Position numbers and translations under genes: made by a program. Positions 33,907 through 47,402 of a DNA stretch of 58,275 bases are shown here, piece by piece. The stretch spans positions 19,679 to 77,953 of the forward strand of contig NMRA01000557.1 in assembly GCA_002633005.1 (NCBI GenBank), read 5' to 3'. Every line of letters begins with the position of its first letter. Within the stretch, counting starts at the first letter, position 1. The stretch comes from Phoronis australis (taxonomy: Eukaryota > Phoronida > Phoronidae). Below the pieces are notes generated by a model. That model saw only the letters and a program-made list of their open reading frames with translations. It did no database searches and was not told the DNA's origin.

Positions 33907-36900
33907 CGCAAACTCGCTCGCAAAATATCAAAAAACATTAAAGACAGTCTGATTATTATACGTGCTGACACAGCAATCTCAGATATTTGAAAATTTCTCA
34001 TTTTAGTACATCTGGGCTGAGTTGCATAAAGCTTCAAAAGTTATCTTCTGGGTAAGTTTAATTGTTGCATGACGTCAGGTGCATTGTTCAACAATAACTA
34101 CGTGACGCGTGATGATGTTACGTCATTGTTGCTATACGGTGTTTAACTTTTAAGCAACTGAGCCCTGAGGTGCCAAAATGTATAACTACAAAACTGGTTG
34201 AGAAAGTTTTTATTTTATGCGATGAAAATAACATGTTTTGTCAATATTTTGGCCAAGTTTCATTCTCATAGCAGTGCAGGCAGATTTGGTATAGCAGTGT
34301 ATTAAAATATAACCTCAAAATGACATAACGGGGGCAGTGTAGTAAAAGTGCTAAAGGAAGGTGGTAAATCGGCAACTTAGTTCAAGACATCTGTGTAACA
34401 ATCTATTGACATCACCAAACAATGTCAAATGAAATATAGATCAAAAGGTTTCATTCAAGGAAAAAATAAACGTTTAAAATTAGACAGTTTTTACAGCGTG
34501 ATAACATGCGCTGCTAAGCCGTAAAATGTGTTTGAGCCTCAACTTTGATAGAACGTTATATTTTGGGGGAATATTTTACTAGTCTTTATAGATCCCATAG
34601 GACTACCTATTTGGCAAATTTCGTGGAAATCAACTGACCCCCCACCTTGCCGCTGGATGCACGCTGGTTTGCAGAAATGTCGCGAAGCTGACTTACGAAC
34701 CATTTTATAATGGGCTTATTTTAATGAATTCTTTACAAACGGCCGTAACCCAGTCAAGCAGTACGTAATAATGGAAATATATTCAGACAGTTATGGACCG
34801 GTTGAGGATGTTAAGGATAAAATTACCGACAGCTTCAAAGAAACGCGTCATTAAAGAATCTGTCACAAGATATCACCATTCTCATAAGCCACTTAATACT
34901 CTCCCCCTGAAGACGATTACCTGACTTGACTGGCAGCTGGACATGGGAAATTGTGATGATACTGTAAAGCAATTTACAAGCGCAACGCAATGAATGAATA
35001 ATTATCAGTAACGTGTGCCTACAGGGTTCATTGTGTTTGGTAGTTTGAAACAAATATCTCTGTTTTTAAATTTTCGCAACGAGCAAAGCAATCCAAGTGC
35101 AGTAAAAGAACACAATCCTACAAAATAATAATCGTGCACTACCTGCGAAAGTGATTATTTGAAGTTTAGTTTTATAAAAAGTCAGGGAAAACAACAAAAC
35201 ACGTCCTAACTTATTCAAGGTGAATCACGAAATTCATATTGTATATTCTAACCTAAAATAAAGGAAGAGTTTGCATCGTTTGCTGCTCTTTTGAACAATT
35301 TTAAAATAACGAGATGAATTTCTTTTTAGAAACTCAATCTGCTTTTAGTAGACAAGAAACAAAGTATACTAGAAACGATTGACAAAAAGCTTTAAACAAG
35401 GAATAAAGAAAATTGGATTGCACAGCAGACCTATTGGAAAGGGGGAATACGATATATTATAAAACACTCCTGTACAGTTTGCCATGTCATGTAAAATCTA
35501 TGAAATCATTTGATGGCAGCTAATAACGTGGAGTCGTCTGTACTGTTTGGTTGAAAATAGTCGGAAAATTGACAAATTTTGCAGTGTACTGACCTTCTGC
35601 CGGTTGGCATACAACCCTGACCGTCTCCCAACTGACATTTTCACCAATATCGTCTAATTTCTCTACTGGCTTCATGCTGTGTAACGTCCACTTCCAGACC
35701 TTCCTCAAACCGTCCACACGTTAAAGTGGTTTCCCCGTAGCGGCAATAACGGGTCTAAAGCCACGGTTCAGGGTTTTGTAGCTCCTCCAAAAATGAAGAA
35801 AATAGAGTAAATCAGGTTCGACACGATTTGCGGACTAAATGGGACGTGATGACCCGAATGATATTCTGTAGTTCCTTGAATTGTTTTGAGTAAATCACAG
35901 AAATGTAGGCCTCCATGACCAGATTACTACGAGGAAATGAAGTCCAGAGATTTGGCCTCTGATCTTGTCTACCTGGATACGGAAGTCCCGCCATTTTCAA
36001 AGCGCATCCTTGTTCAATGTCGGTGAATTTTTGCTACGAATACAAGTGCATGTACCATTCAGACAAGTAAGCGTTGGCCAAATCTGGTTGGTAATAAAAA
36101 TACTTTAACGTAGATTTGTAGAATCTATAATATTTAGATTCTCGTTTCTTCTGTTGTACCGGAGGTGTGGTGAATTTACGATTTTAGACATAAAACGGTC
36201 AAAATCACAAATTTTTGGGCACTTTTTGACATCTTAACTCTTTCCGATGGACCGGTGATCATAACAAGGTAAAAACACATGGTTTGTTGAATTTCTTCAT
36301 CTTTGAGAAACCCCGTAAACGTGTAGTTTTCGTCTTTGCATATCTAAAATCATGCCAGTAGAAGCATATGCATACAGATTAATGCTCCGTTTTCTTGGCC
36401 CGTTAATCAGCGGGAAACAGTCCGACAACGATACGCTAAAATTTTATAAAAATCGTTGTCTTATGATATTTAACACTGCAATCTGAACACAAGATTGATT
36501 CAGCGACTAATTAAAATGAAACATTAAGTTTATTTTAGTAAGAAATGATTTGTTTATTGAAACAGGCTGCGCGTGCACCTTTTTATTTTACTTAGCTTCC
36601 CAGCCCATTGTGCCTTGCCGCCTGGGACATTCGCATTGCTAAACTATCGTTGGAGTGAGTGGTTGGCAAAGAAAGAGTATTATGATCATAACTTTTAAAA
36701 TCAAAAATAAAATACAGGTTTATTTGAAATAAAATTACCTTTGTTGCTTCTTTGTTGGATATAACAATACAGGTGACACGGATATCGTACCTTGGTTGCA
36801 CATCGGAGGGTTACTGATAAATGGTTAACATTATCTTTACTATACGAAAGAAAAAACAAAATGAACAATGGACACGCCTATCTACTGATATCTATGTGAT

Positions 36901-38468
36901 GATTTTGCGACCTAGATTCCCCGTGGGCCTTCTGGTAAAAGAGAATGGTAACCACTGCAAAACGAATGGGAGGTTCTACCTGCGTAAAACACAAAAGCGG
37001 GACTTTGAAGCGGTTACATACACTGTAACTCGTCTTTGCCACCGAAATAGAATTCAATCTGCACACCTGGTATTTTTAGGGTTTGCTCGTAAAGACTTTT
37101 TAATTTCAGTTAATATTAAAGCAGTCTCTTTTAGTTTCAAATTTCAAAAATACTATCAGTCAACTGCTCGCCACTTCGTCGAATTTCCTGTCCCAATGCA
37201 AAGCACGTCTCCTTATTTGGTATGGTAAGATATAGATGTAGTACATTTGCCTTTTATAGAAAATGTGACTTTTGACTTCAGACCGTGAGCGCATGCGCGC
37301 ATTTATCATAAGTGGGAGGGGGATTAGAAACTTTGTGGTAACAACAGTCTTTCCTTCACGCGTTTTTCAAAAATCGTTAATTTTGTCATTTTTTCTGGAA
37401 ATTTCCTCATTGGGTAATTCGAGTTATTCTGTATTAGATGTTGCAAGATGGTACTTTCGTCAGGAATTGTTCAAAAGATGTGTTTGACGAGATTTCGCAT
37501 CCCATGCCTCTTTAAGGCGCGCACAATATAAATCACTGTGTGTATATAATCACGCAGTGAATTTGATCATTGTGATTAAAGTAGTCCCTACATTGTACTT
37601 GTCTAAACAATAGAATTCACCTGAATGGTTTACAAATTGATTGCTTATGGGAATTTTCTGGGTAGCTTAGAACTGCACAAATCGTGAATTCAGGCGCATA
37701 TTAACTGAGATTCAAAAATGAAATTAAAGATAAAATCCGGAGAATCTAATCATTGTTTCGTTTCTTTTCGTTCGATTGAATCTCGCGGAGAGAACATTAA
37801 AATATGTTCAAGTATGTGTACGCTGGTTTGGTGACTTTCACGCTTGAAGTAAATGAACTCCTCTGATAGTTGGACGATTTTTTCATTCAAAATTGTCGAA
37901 ATGTATTTTATTGATCGTGCCCTTGAAAGCGAAAAGGACTCTAAGTTGTAACCAAATCGGACATCGTGAGCACGCATAATGACTGTATCATCTGCATGAG
38001 AGCACTGCTAGCTGCACTATATATGCCACGCCGCTTTTTTGAAAATCCCATGGGTGTTCCTTTTCGGACGCGAAAAGCCACATCGCTAAACTTAACGGTT
38101 GGGGGAGGGGATTTCATAAATCTCAGGTGATAGACATGCATACAGTATCTGTGTTCTTACTTTTTTCGGAGAAATAAGTAGTGAATTAAAGGTATCCTTT
38201 CTCAATAGGATTTATTTTTTTACTTTTATTTAGGATTAGACTTGATTTCTCTCTCACAACAGACCGTACACTACGCGAAAAGGGATGGGGGTACATGTAA
38301 GGGTAGGTCGAGATGATTCAGGGCGACCTGGTGTGCACTGTCATCGTTGACATGTGTTGTGGCTGCCAAGATATCGGACTCGTTGGGCGTTCAACTATCC
38401 CTGAACATCACTTTTATTTTGTTGGCTAGTCTGAAATATGATTATTAGCGTTCATCTTTTAATTGTAG
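33907..38468. other. No firm gene; upstream region of the nuclear receptor gene
   Basis: A minus-strand patch (35520-36000) has two frames that look mildly coding, for example MKPVEKLDDIGENVSWETVR with a donor-like GAAG|GTCAGT, and RYCRYGETTLTCGRFEEG. They conflict with each other and no domain is seen. A 135-codon plus ORF at 36821-37228 is likewise unassigned. The 5' untranslated exon(s) of the nuclear receptor gene may lie here but cannot be placed. Confidence 0.3.
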
Positions 38469-38935
38469 GCTTGTCTTCCAAATGTTTCACCAAGTGGTAG
38501 ACCATTTTCCCTTTCTGGAGCACAACGAGAACAGCCTCAGCGCAGGGGGATTCAGCCCACAGGGTAGTGACGAAAGTTGTAAAGCAGCCGTTGAATCGTT
38601 TAACTTGGTTGAGGCGAACCTTGCAGGCTCCCCAGGCCAACTGGAGAACTTGCCAAGTAGCGTCGATCCGACCTCGTATTGGGACTTCGATTTCGACGAC
38701 AATGACATTGGATTGGACAGTTTACTCCAAGGTGATCTTGAGTTTTCAAACATGCAATACTTGGAATATTTATCGTTTGACCAAAATTCCCCGACTCTTG
38801 CTGCTGAGTTTGATACAGACGTCCAACAGTCGGACTCAAATGCAACACTGGACTTTGAAGGTGCACGCAGCCTGATCGACGACGATCTTCAATATGGAGG
38901 AGAGAAAGGAAAACAAAACCCCGCGGATCCACAAG
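38469..38935 (+). CDS. Nuclear receptor, exon with start codon and acidic N-terminal (A/B) domain
   Basis: The exon follows the acceptor TTTTAATTGTAG and ends at CAAG|GTAAAT in phase 1. The start codon is ATG at 38482, 13 bases into the exon, so an untranslated exon lies upstream. The 151 codons are rich in Asp, Glu, Ser and Leu, with an especially acidic patch WDFDFDDNDIGLDSLLQGDL, typical of a transactivation domain; there is no folded domain. Joined to the exon at 57606 it gives an in-frame protein entering the DNA-binding domain (G|AC makes an Asp codon). In nuclear receptors this N-terminal region recruits co-activators independently of ligand. The acidic make-up and the in-phase joining are seen; activity is inferred. 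Additional exons in the 18.7-kb intron are possible. Confidence 0.75.
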
Positions 38936-41529
38936 GTAAATTCACCATTGAGCGCAAACTTTAAAGTCTATCTTGAACGGTAACACCTGTTAATCGCTCT
39001 GAGTCCACTAGTGCCATAAATTGCCAAATGTAACGAACTGTAAGACGTATTGGCTTGCTTTTGTCTCACCGCTACAATCACCTTTTAATTCAAACAGCTG
39101 CGAATAACACTCGCACGCAGTGGTGTTCTATTCAGTCTCCTATTCAATACAATGTTATCAGCTTTTTGTTGTTTGCGCTGGGATCTCGCGGTGACACAAC
39201 AAGACACGAAAAGGCAGCTTCACTTATCATTTGACGGGCTTACATTTGCGCGATTGAACTAGCGTTTTCTTATTTTACTAAGACTTTGCTAGGACTATCT
39301 GGTTAACGCAATACATCTAACATAACAGAATTCCGTTGAAGTTAGGCTTTAAATATATGGATAAAAATTATCATTCGTTTTATTGATGCTGTTAGAATGT
39401 AGCATTCTTAACATTGTTCTAATCGCTTGATTTTTATTATTTTTATGGTAATACATCAATTTACGTGCATTTATCTTAAAATCGTGCTTAAAAATTAGCG
39501 GTGTTTAAGAGAAGGAACGTATAATTTCTCTATTTAAAATTGAAAAGCAGGCATAAGTCAAAAGCGGGATGAAAAGCTAAGCTTGCTAATCATGCTAACC
39601 ACTAAATAAAGACCAGCATCTGATAATTTTATTAGCCCCACATATTCCTAAATCATAATCTTAATGTAAAATTTTTAACGTCTTGTGTTCACACTGGAAG
39701 ACAGCACAGTGTTTTGAATAGGCAAAATTCGAATGGCATAAGTAGATGTTGTCAACTGAACCATGCTGAAACATAAACATTTGTGTGCTTCACATTGTGT
39801 TATAAAAAGATACTGAAGCCGTGTTACTAATACTTTTAAAGCATCACCTTTACTGGGTATTTGCATGGGCATGCGTCAGAACCATCCACGACATGTCCTA
39901 GAGAATGAGTTTGTACAAAGGCGAGAACTAATTTAAAAAACAAATAGTTAAAATGCGTTTTTATTACAATGAAGATTAATTATGTTTGAAAATTTATTTC
40001 ACATTTCTTATTTTGACAGTCACATTTACCTATTAGTTTTGAATTAGTATTCTACTTAACGCATAAAACAGTTTTCTTGATAACCGACAGGTGTCAAATA
40101 CAAAATGGTAACCATTCTCATATTGCTTACCATTTCGAAGGGCACTCAGGATTTTAGAAAGCTGTTTTATATCTTAAACCAAATGTATTGAAAAGTTAAA
40201 ATTCTAGAGTATATTCCCAGTATAGGTCTACGTGTGATGATTTCGTTAACAAGGTCAATCAGTGCATTTCGATTGATAAACATTGAATCAGTAGCAAAAG
40301 ACCAATATAGCTTAAGTACTGCAAAAGTGTGAATTATTGTGAATTGATATCTTAGTCACAACAAGCAATTTGATACTTGAAATCCAGAGCGTACGTCCGT
40401 CATGTACCTCCGTCACACTCATTCAACTTACATCGAGCTGTCTGACAAAAAATTCTTAGAAAATATTATAAAAAATTAGTGTGTTGTTCTTTGCAAACAT
40501 TCTACTAAATCATCATATACAACAAAAAAATGTAACTAAATGCAACCCACAGAAAATTAACGTTTGTATGCAAAAAAAAAACAAATTCCCTGCGTACGTC
40601 CGTCACACCCCTTCAAAGACAATTTTCTCAGGCAGAATCATATGACAAAAGTTATACATGCTTTGAAAGTTATCAATAAGACCTATCAATTGATGTACTT
40701 ATTATTTTCCTAGGATGAACATTTTTCCCAATTGTTAAACATGTTCTATGATCGTACGTCCGTCACAAATGGAACTGCCCTTTGATCAATTAGATTTGCT
40801 TTCGACAAATCTTTCAATTCACGTTAACTTCAGAGTGGGCTTGTTGTAACAGATGACATCTGGTATTTTGAGGGTACCATTCTCATATTTTGTACTAACG
40901 TGTTACTTTTGAATCCTTCAACTTAACTGTTCCATTGAAGTTTGAAAATATGTTCATTTCCTTGAGTTGGTGCTCTGTGGCCGGTTGCAAGAAACAGTCC
41001 TGAACAGGGACTCAACTAAATTCCCAAGTCTTTTACATATTTGTTTCGTTCTTTACTCACAAATGAAATATTTTTCTATCATTTTTAACTTTATTATGAG
41101 CTCCTCTTTGACTGATGACATTTTCTAGTAAGATCACTAAAACTAAGCCCTCAATTCAACCAATCAAAATAACCAGGGACTTAGTCCTTAAGTTTGGGTC
41201 GTTGCATGGAAAGACGTGACAGTCCAGTTTATACCTGGCAAAGAGCCCTCCTAAAAACCTTTTTGCTGCGGATCCAAACTACATTAGTTTTTTATTTAAC
41301 ACGGTAGCGCGGTGATTTCGACACAGTACGCAATTACACTCATGGCAGATTGTTGCCAAACAGTTCAATGTTCAATGACGGATTTATTTCTTGAAGTCCG
41401 CAGTGTCTAAAATGGTCGGGAAATGTTTCCACGGACGGGCAGCGGTTATGACTAACACCCGTCTCTTTTTCCTTTATCCCAATTGAAAGGAGCCAGTCCT
41501 AAAAGCACCGATGATGTGGCATTGTGTTT
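38936..41529. other. Intron of nuclear receptor gene: no gene; thrice-repeated CGTACGTCCGTCA
   Basis: AT-rich intronic sequence. The 13-mer CGTACGTCCGTCA occurs at 40390, 40593 and 40753, with CCGTCAC repeated nearby. No exon or mobile element ends were recognised. Confidence 0.5.
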
Positions 41530-41830
41530 CATGCGCGCACTCAAGGGGGAAGGGGGCTCAGGCAGCTCATTCGAGCCCCCCCCCATCTGGCGAAGTGGGC
41601 AAAATGGTCCGCCTCAGAGAAACAAAATATCCGAGAAAACGAGACAAAAGTCCACTAAAATGACATAAACGCACAATTAACGCACAATTCACAGCTCCGA
41701 ACTTGGTACTCCGTATTTATTTTTAATGTTTTGTTCATGATTTTTAAGCTCTCCCGCTTTTTTGTTAGTAAAAGGTCCACATCGTTGGAAATTCGAGCCC
41801 CCCATATATTACAGCCTGGGTGCAAGCATG
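41530..41830. mobile_element. MITE, 5-bp TSD (TGTTT), copy 2
   Basis: The ends are CATGCGCGCACTCAAGG and CCTGGGTGCAAGCATG, flanked by TGTTT at 41525-41529 and 41831-41835. The inside shares TGGTCCGCCTCAGAGAAACA-type sequence with copy 1 (11104-11302) and is about 100 bp longer. Confidence 0.85.
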
Positions 41831-41835
41831 TGTTT

Positions 41836-44274
41836 ATATTGTAATCCCAACTTGTACGAGGAATTCATAGTTGCCCCTCGGAAAATGCAAGCTAGCCTCT
41901 AGATTACTTAATGACCATTCTTAATGTTTCCCAAATTATAGACCGGAATAGCACTTTGAGGTTTCACTTCAAAAGAATTGTTTGTTTGACTAGTGTAATG
42001 TATACCTTATTCTCCAATACCGAATTGTCATATTTCCATAGCCTTCTTCCTTTATTTATATTATTAAATTGCAGAAGAACGGTGCTTCGATCTATACAAT
42101 GTAACTATTCATTGCATCAATGCCCCGGTCTGCACATGGCGTATAAAAGGCGTTGCTTTAAATTATGCTGCTTCTGATAAAACGGTTACATGTATTATAT
42201 CATTGTTATTAGTACTGCTCTTTCCGTTGCCCTGTGGATACACTTTCATGTAAACGTGTTATGCAAAAACACCGCAATAAAGATAAAGTAAAACAGCAAC
42301 AACAACATTTTGCCAAACAACAAGTTTTTGAAAATCTGTGATTTTCGTTTTCAATTTCAGCCCTTGCATTAAACTACTATCAGACGTTTCTTGTTTGAAC
42401 TAATCGGTTTAGCACTACTGTTCAATAAGATTGCTCAGATCCGTCCGTCAAGTACTCTTTATCGTTTCTTGGAGTGACCCGGAAAAATGGGAAGGCATAT
42501 ATAAAACACTTCAGCATCTTAGTGATTTCAAATGTCATGCTAACTATCTGATTTATTTCCATTGAGCTTTGTGTGCTTTTGTTGGTATTCCTCTAACTCC
42601 GCAAGATTTCCTTTCGCATTCATTAGTTTGGTCGTGTTATTGCTCTTTATTATATGTTTATTTTATGTATGTATGAGCCTAGATATGATGATTTGTTTTC
42701 TGGGATAACTCTTTTAACTGACATTGCCTTGTCTCATGCATGTACTTGCGTCGCAATCAAACGCAAGTGCTATCATACATGCAGTCCCCCAAACCCAGCT
42801 GAATTTGATTCATGAAATAATCTGAACTGCTGAACCTCTCAACATCGACTTGGCAAGAAGATTGATCCTTATTTGGATATGTACATATTAGAGCACCGAT
42901 GTTGAAATAGCACAAATTAATACAAATACAAATACAAATACGGTTGCTCTTAACGAAATGGCGTTAAAGTGTTATCAGTACTCAAGGTCTTGTTACACGA
43001 ATTCAGACTCGAGAACTGTTTTGAAGTTACTTCGAAAGTCATGGGAGTAATAAAACAAGAACAAATGAAATACAAGCAAAAACGAAAGAACAACATTTAT
43101 GCCACACGCGTTCGTGCAATACCGCGTCGGCGCAATAACTCAAAAGGTTATTTCACAGCCACAGGACAGTTACGGTTACTAAACGGGGAATAAAATAGGG
43201 TAGGTGAAAGATATGGGTAAAACTGAAATAATTTTATGTGAAAAAATGTGCTAAACTACACGTGTGTTCTATGTGGGAGCTTTACTAGCATTGATTGCTG
43301 CGCCCGAAGTAACGTAAATGCACACGTCGCACCAACTTCGGTTGAATTTCTTATACAAATAACTGGCTTATGTCACACCTTATTGACATTGTCTGCGTGT
43401 CAAGTCATAACCAGTAAAAGCAAATGTCTACCGAAAGGAGAACGTTTGTAGGATTTATTTTTTGACGTTTGATCAATCTGCCATTTTCATTGTAACACAA
43501 GTATAAAACAATAAGCAATATTACAGAAAGTTCACGCAGAAAACGAATCATTATATCTATTCTGATATAAACAACGATTAGTTCTTTATGTAAAATATAA
43601 TAACGAGAAATAAGATCAAGAACATAACGAAAGTAAAGGATACAGAATTGAAAGACTGACATATAACAAAAATTAAAAGCTCAATGTCATATTAAAAATG
43701 AAATCACCAAAGTTTAATAGTGACTAAGCATTACTGCTTTAATCTAAATTGACTAGGAAGGTACCATTTACTAAATCTGATATTTTTCAATTCTATGACT
43801 GACTTTATCAAAGTGAGACCAGATCTGATCATTGGATTAGAGGCCTCGAAAGAGCCGTTCACATTCAGCATTATTGGCGATACGTGTGACCAAATAATGA
43901 GTTAATCACTATTAGTTGCATTACAGAAACACTTATTTGCAAAATGAGGATAGAAACTTTGTGTGTTGCGGTATAACTCCGCTCTCAATCGGCTTACAAG
44001 AGCTACTTTTTCACGTGATCGACATAATTCAGTAGTAGGTAATAGAGGAGTTAGACTGTCAACCGTGAGAAATAATGAAACGCAATGTTTTAACGATGAC
44101 ATTGATGGGGGTACTTTAAGTTCCAGTGTTGAACTTGTCCACAAAAGCAAACCGGCAATAATTGGAGATTTTCTGAATTATTGATAGTCATGTCGGAGAA
44201 TTATTTATTCAATATTAGTAATTCTATGCTGTATATCAATATAAGATGTTTCACGTTCACGTGTACATAGGTTA
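41836..44274. other. Intronic sequence, no gene recognised
   Basis: Short ORFs only; a small (ACAAAT)n-type run occurs near 42920. No support for exons. Confidence 0.4.
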
Positions 44275-46314
44275 ATTGACCTATCGCTAGGATTATGACG
44301 GACGGCTAAACTGACCAATCAGAACGCAGCATTATTGGCACACCTTCGTCAGCGTTTCCAAGCAGCCATTTTACCCGACAAACCACACGCAGTTGAGTAA
44401 AACTTACTTTAGTCTATAGCTCAAGACATTGTCCGCTAAGAATGGGGAAACGGTGTTGATATGATGTGTGTAGCACCGACAGCCGTTATAATGCACCAGA
44501 ATAATACCCCGTCATTTTTTGGCATGTCCTAAGCCGAAAAATGATGTTGAAAAGCGTAAACTATGGAACAAACTGTACGGCCACACGAGCAGCTGAACTT
44601 AGCGATGTTGCTTGATAACTCGAAAACTATAATAAACATAAATATGTTAGTTCCAAGATACGCACTTTTCAGCTTGGTGGCTATGGTGCAGGGCTATCTA
44701 GATTTTGACTCCCGAGTTGGCTACGTCTGGCCGCCTTTGTCTCGGCACCTGCTGGATCTCAGCACTTCAGCGGTAGTCCCCGGAAATTGTTGTTTTCAAA
44801 GACAATTTTTATTTTATGTTTTTTATTTATTTCAACCTAATGGACATTATTTTGTTTCGTATCAGACGTTACACAGTTTTGTTATTCATAAACCATAAGC
44901 TGGCGTTCAACTGAACTTCTCTCCCGGTCAAAATTCAGAGATTCGATCGGCACAGGGAAGGGCACTGGATTACTGCCGGAACTCAAAGCCTTGGTCGAGC
45001 TGTTATCAGTCACTACTTTTTTGACGTGTACCTCTAGTATACACTATGTCTGAAGAGTTAGAGAGAGCTCATTCTGGAGTGGTTCAAACATGATATTTAA
45101 ATTTATGAAGCCTTAAAAAAGAATTTGAGTTATTTTTGTAAACACCCTATTTTTGCAACTACCACACCAGACTTGTAATCTTTTGTAACCATACCACGAC
45201 TTAGTGATCCATGCTATCTTCAAAATTAAATGAAAGCTACCTTTATGGAATGAAACTACAAAAAATGCCAAGTTCATAAGAAGGTAGGCCTAATTTAAAT
45301 GTCTTAATTGTGCAAACGGACAATTCCATAGGCGGATTTAGAGGGGGGAGGGCAGGGGCCCCAGCCCCCCCCCTTGGCTGCCGCAAGCAAAATGAAACAG
45401 CAAGAGCGTGAGGAAATATTGAGTTCAGTAACTAGGACCGGTAGCAGAAGAGAGGGGCTCAGACCCCAGATCGCAGCGGAATCGTGTTCCTGATTTTTTT
45501 ATTTTTTAGTCCACCGATAGATTTTCTGAACAAATGTTCCAACGGTCTACATCCCTGGCCGCCTGTGCACATACAATCGCACTTTGCCCAATTCCACGAG
45601 GCAACATATGTTGGGCCCCCCCTGTAGTATCCTAGATCCGCCACTGAATTCCAGACATTAATTTTACTAAGACACAGTCCTAGACTTACCGGAGGACGAG
45701 ATGAGTGTGTACCTGAGCTATGAACCTGAATTTTTTATCAAAATATTTCGTTACAAGATTAGAAAAGCTATCCAGTCGATCTAATCAGAGACTATAGTGC
45801 ATGTGTTGTCTGTAATCTATGACTTACTTTACTCCAGGAATCCCACCAGTTGTGACCTACTTTTCATTTGGCGAAATTTAGCAGACGACAGAATAAAAAT
45901 ATCGGTGAATCTTCACTGATTTTATTCGAAAGATCATGAAATCTATGGAATCGTATAGATAATTCGACTTTAAGGTACATACCCAGCTTTACAAGAACAT
46001 ATCGTATCTGTGGCCTTGTCATTTGTCAGGTGAAGGTGTCCCCGAGGCCGAGGGGTTCTTCGGATTTTCGCTGGCTCCTCGAGCATTTATTTTTTCATCG
46101 TCATCTTTACAAATTCCCATATCATGAACGTACGATTCACTGTTGAAAAGCATCGCCTTTTGTCTCTGCCGATGCGTTTTCAAATAGTGCAAAAACACTC
46201 ACCGATTCCACCAGGAACGTCGTTTAGCGACAGTGTATTTGCCTCTGACATTTCGTTCGAATGTCGGGCATCACGTGACTTTTCGCATAGGGGCGGAGCT
46301 TGCAATAGATCAAT
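44275..46314 (+). mobile_element. TIR element copy A (2.04 kb)
   Basis: The left end ATTGACCTATCGC (after TA at 44273) is matched by a diverged right end GCAATAGATCAAT. It is the same element as copy B (48655-55972): both share the interior from the left end through 'TTTGAGTTATTTTTGTAAA', the GGCGGAT insert and the right part. TA flanking fits Tc1/mariner-like or other TA-targeting transposons. No transposase is recognisable; the 111-codon ORF at 44563 is broken in copy B, so it is not conserved. Confidence 0.75.
45327..45646 (+). mobile_element. 'GGCGGAT' family insertion in copy A, 5-bp TSD (AATTC)
   Basis: The ends CATAGGCGGATTTAG and CTAGATCCGCCACTG form an inverted repeat flanked by AATTC at 45322-45326 and 45647-45651. 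The inside includes G- and C-runs and 'GCAAAATGAAACAGCAAGAG', shared with 52007 onward and with 56066-56369. It is at the equivalent site in copy B. Confidence 0.85.
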
Positions 46315-46442
46315 TGTAGCTAACTTTGACAAAACATTACTTCTACGAATAACTTTACATAAGTAAATAATCAAGTGCTATTTTTTAACTGAGGAAAGGA
46401 AGTACAAATAAGAATTCCCAAGCGCCTACTACTGCTGCTACT

Positions 46443-46527
46443 GATGGTGATGATGATGATGATGATGATGACGACGATGATGATGACGACGATGATGATG
46501 ACGACGATGATGATGACGCTGATGGTG
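46443..46527 (+). repeat. (GAT/GAC)n microsatellite
   Basis: Trinucleotide repeat of GAT interspersed with GAC in a higher-order pattern GATGATGATGACGAC. An ORF of Ile/Val repeats on the minus strand (46371-46607) is an artefact of it. Confidence 0.95.
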
Positions 46528-47302
46528 GCAATTCTAATTGTAATAAATAATGAATTTTTAATGAGTAAAGAAATCATCAATGTAGCCAATGTCATCGAAT
46601 AAAACAATGCACGCCAATTAGCTTCTGGTAAATCAGAAGATTTTTGTCATCACGATCCATGAGGTTTTGTAAATTTTGGGCTCATCTGCGTCCAAGATGG
46701 CACGACTCAAACGAGCGTGTACAAGTATGTCAAGGTGGCCTGAGTTTCCATAGCATGGCCAACCCGGCAGTAACGTCACAGTTGAGTTAAGTCTAACCTA
46801 ATCTCGCGTTATTGTTAGAAACTCGCAAAAGGACTATTCAGTCAGGTAATACAAGGCTTACTGGATGCAGTCCCACGTGTAGGTAGGCTTGGTTGGGCCA
46901 CAAAACATCAACAAGGTTAACACGTGTACCTGTTTGATTGGCAATATGTCTCATCTGAACCATGATGTGTTACAGGCATTTAAGTCACCATTCGTCAAAA
47001 TATCGAGATTTCATAACGAAGAAAATTGCTGGGATAAGCATGGGCGGCGCAACACTGAAGAAAGTGGGGATCATTTTCACGAAAGACGTCGCTCTAGTCG
47101 GTTGGCGACTAGTCTTTCACATATGGCACATCACATTTACAAAATACCGCGAAAAATAGGCGATGAGGCTGGATCAATTGAAGCAATTTTAAAACGAAAA
47201 ACATCATTGAAACGGTTTAGTTATCACTAAGACGTGAACATAAAAAGTTCACTGTGCGATTAAAATAAAACTAGCAGAAGAAGCACATTTGACAGGTTAA
47301 CT
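46528..47302. other. Intronic sequence; fragment of G/C-run MITE
   Basis: No gene is seen. At 47039 a fragment CATGGGCGGCGCAACACTG belongs to the MITE family of 25620-25765, truncated after about 35 bases. Confidence 0.4.
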
Positions 47303-47402
47303 AATAGCGGATTTGCAGCGACGCCATATCGAAATTAGGTTAATATGGTGCATTGTGGGTGCTGTGGTCAGGATTCCGAATGCGGCCATAGTATCAAGCG
47401 GT

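Noticed and set aside
36821-37228. 135-codon plus ORF, longest unassigned one near the nuclear receptor gene
   Set aside because: No domain, no good splice links, and unremarkable composition; length alone is not convincing in AT-rich DNA.
44563-44898. 111-codon plus ORF in element A
   Set aside because: The aligned stretch in copy B has an in-frame stop and indels, so the frame is not conserved, and no domain is present.
46371-46607. Minus ORF of Ile/Val repeats
   Set aside because: It is the translation of a GAT/GAC microsatellite.
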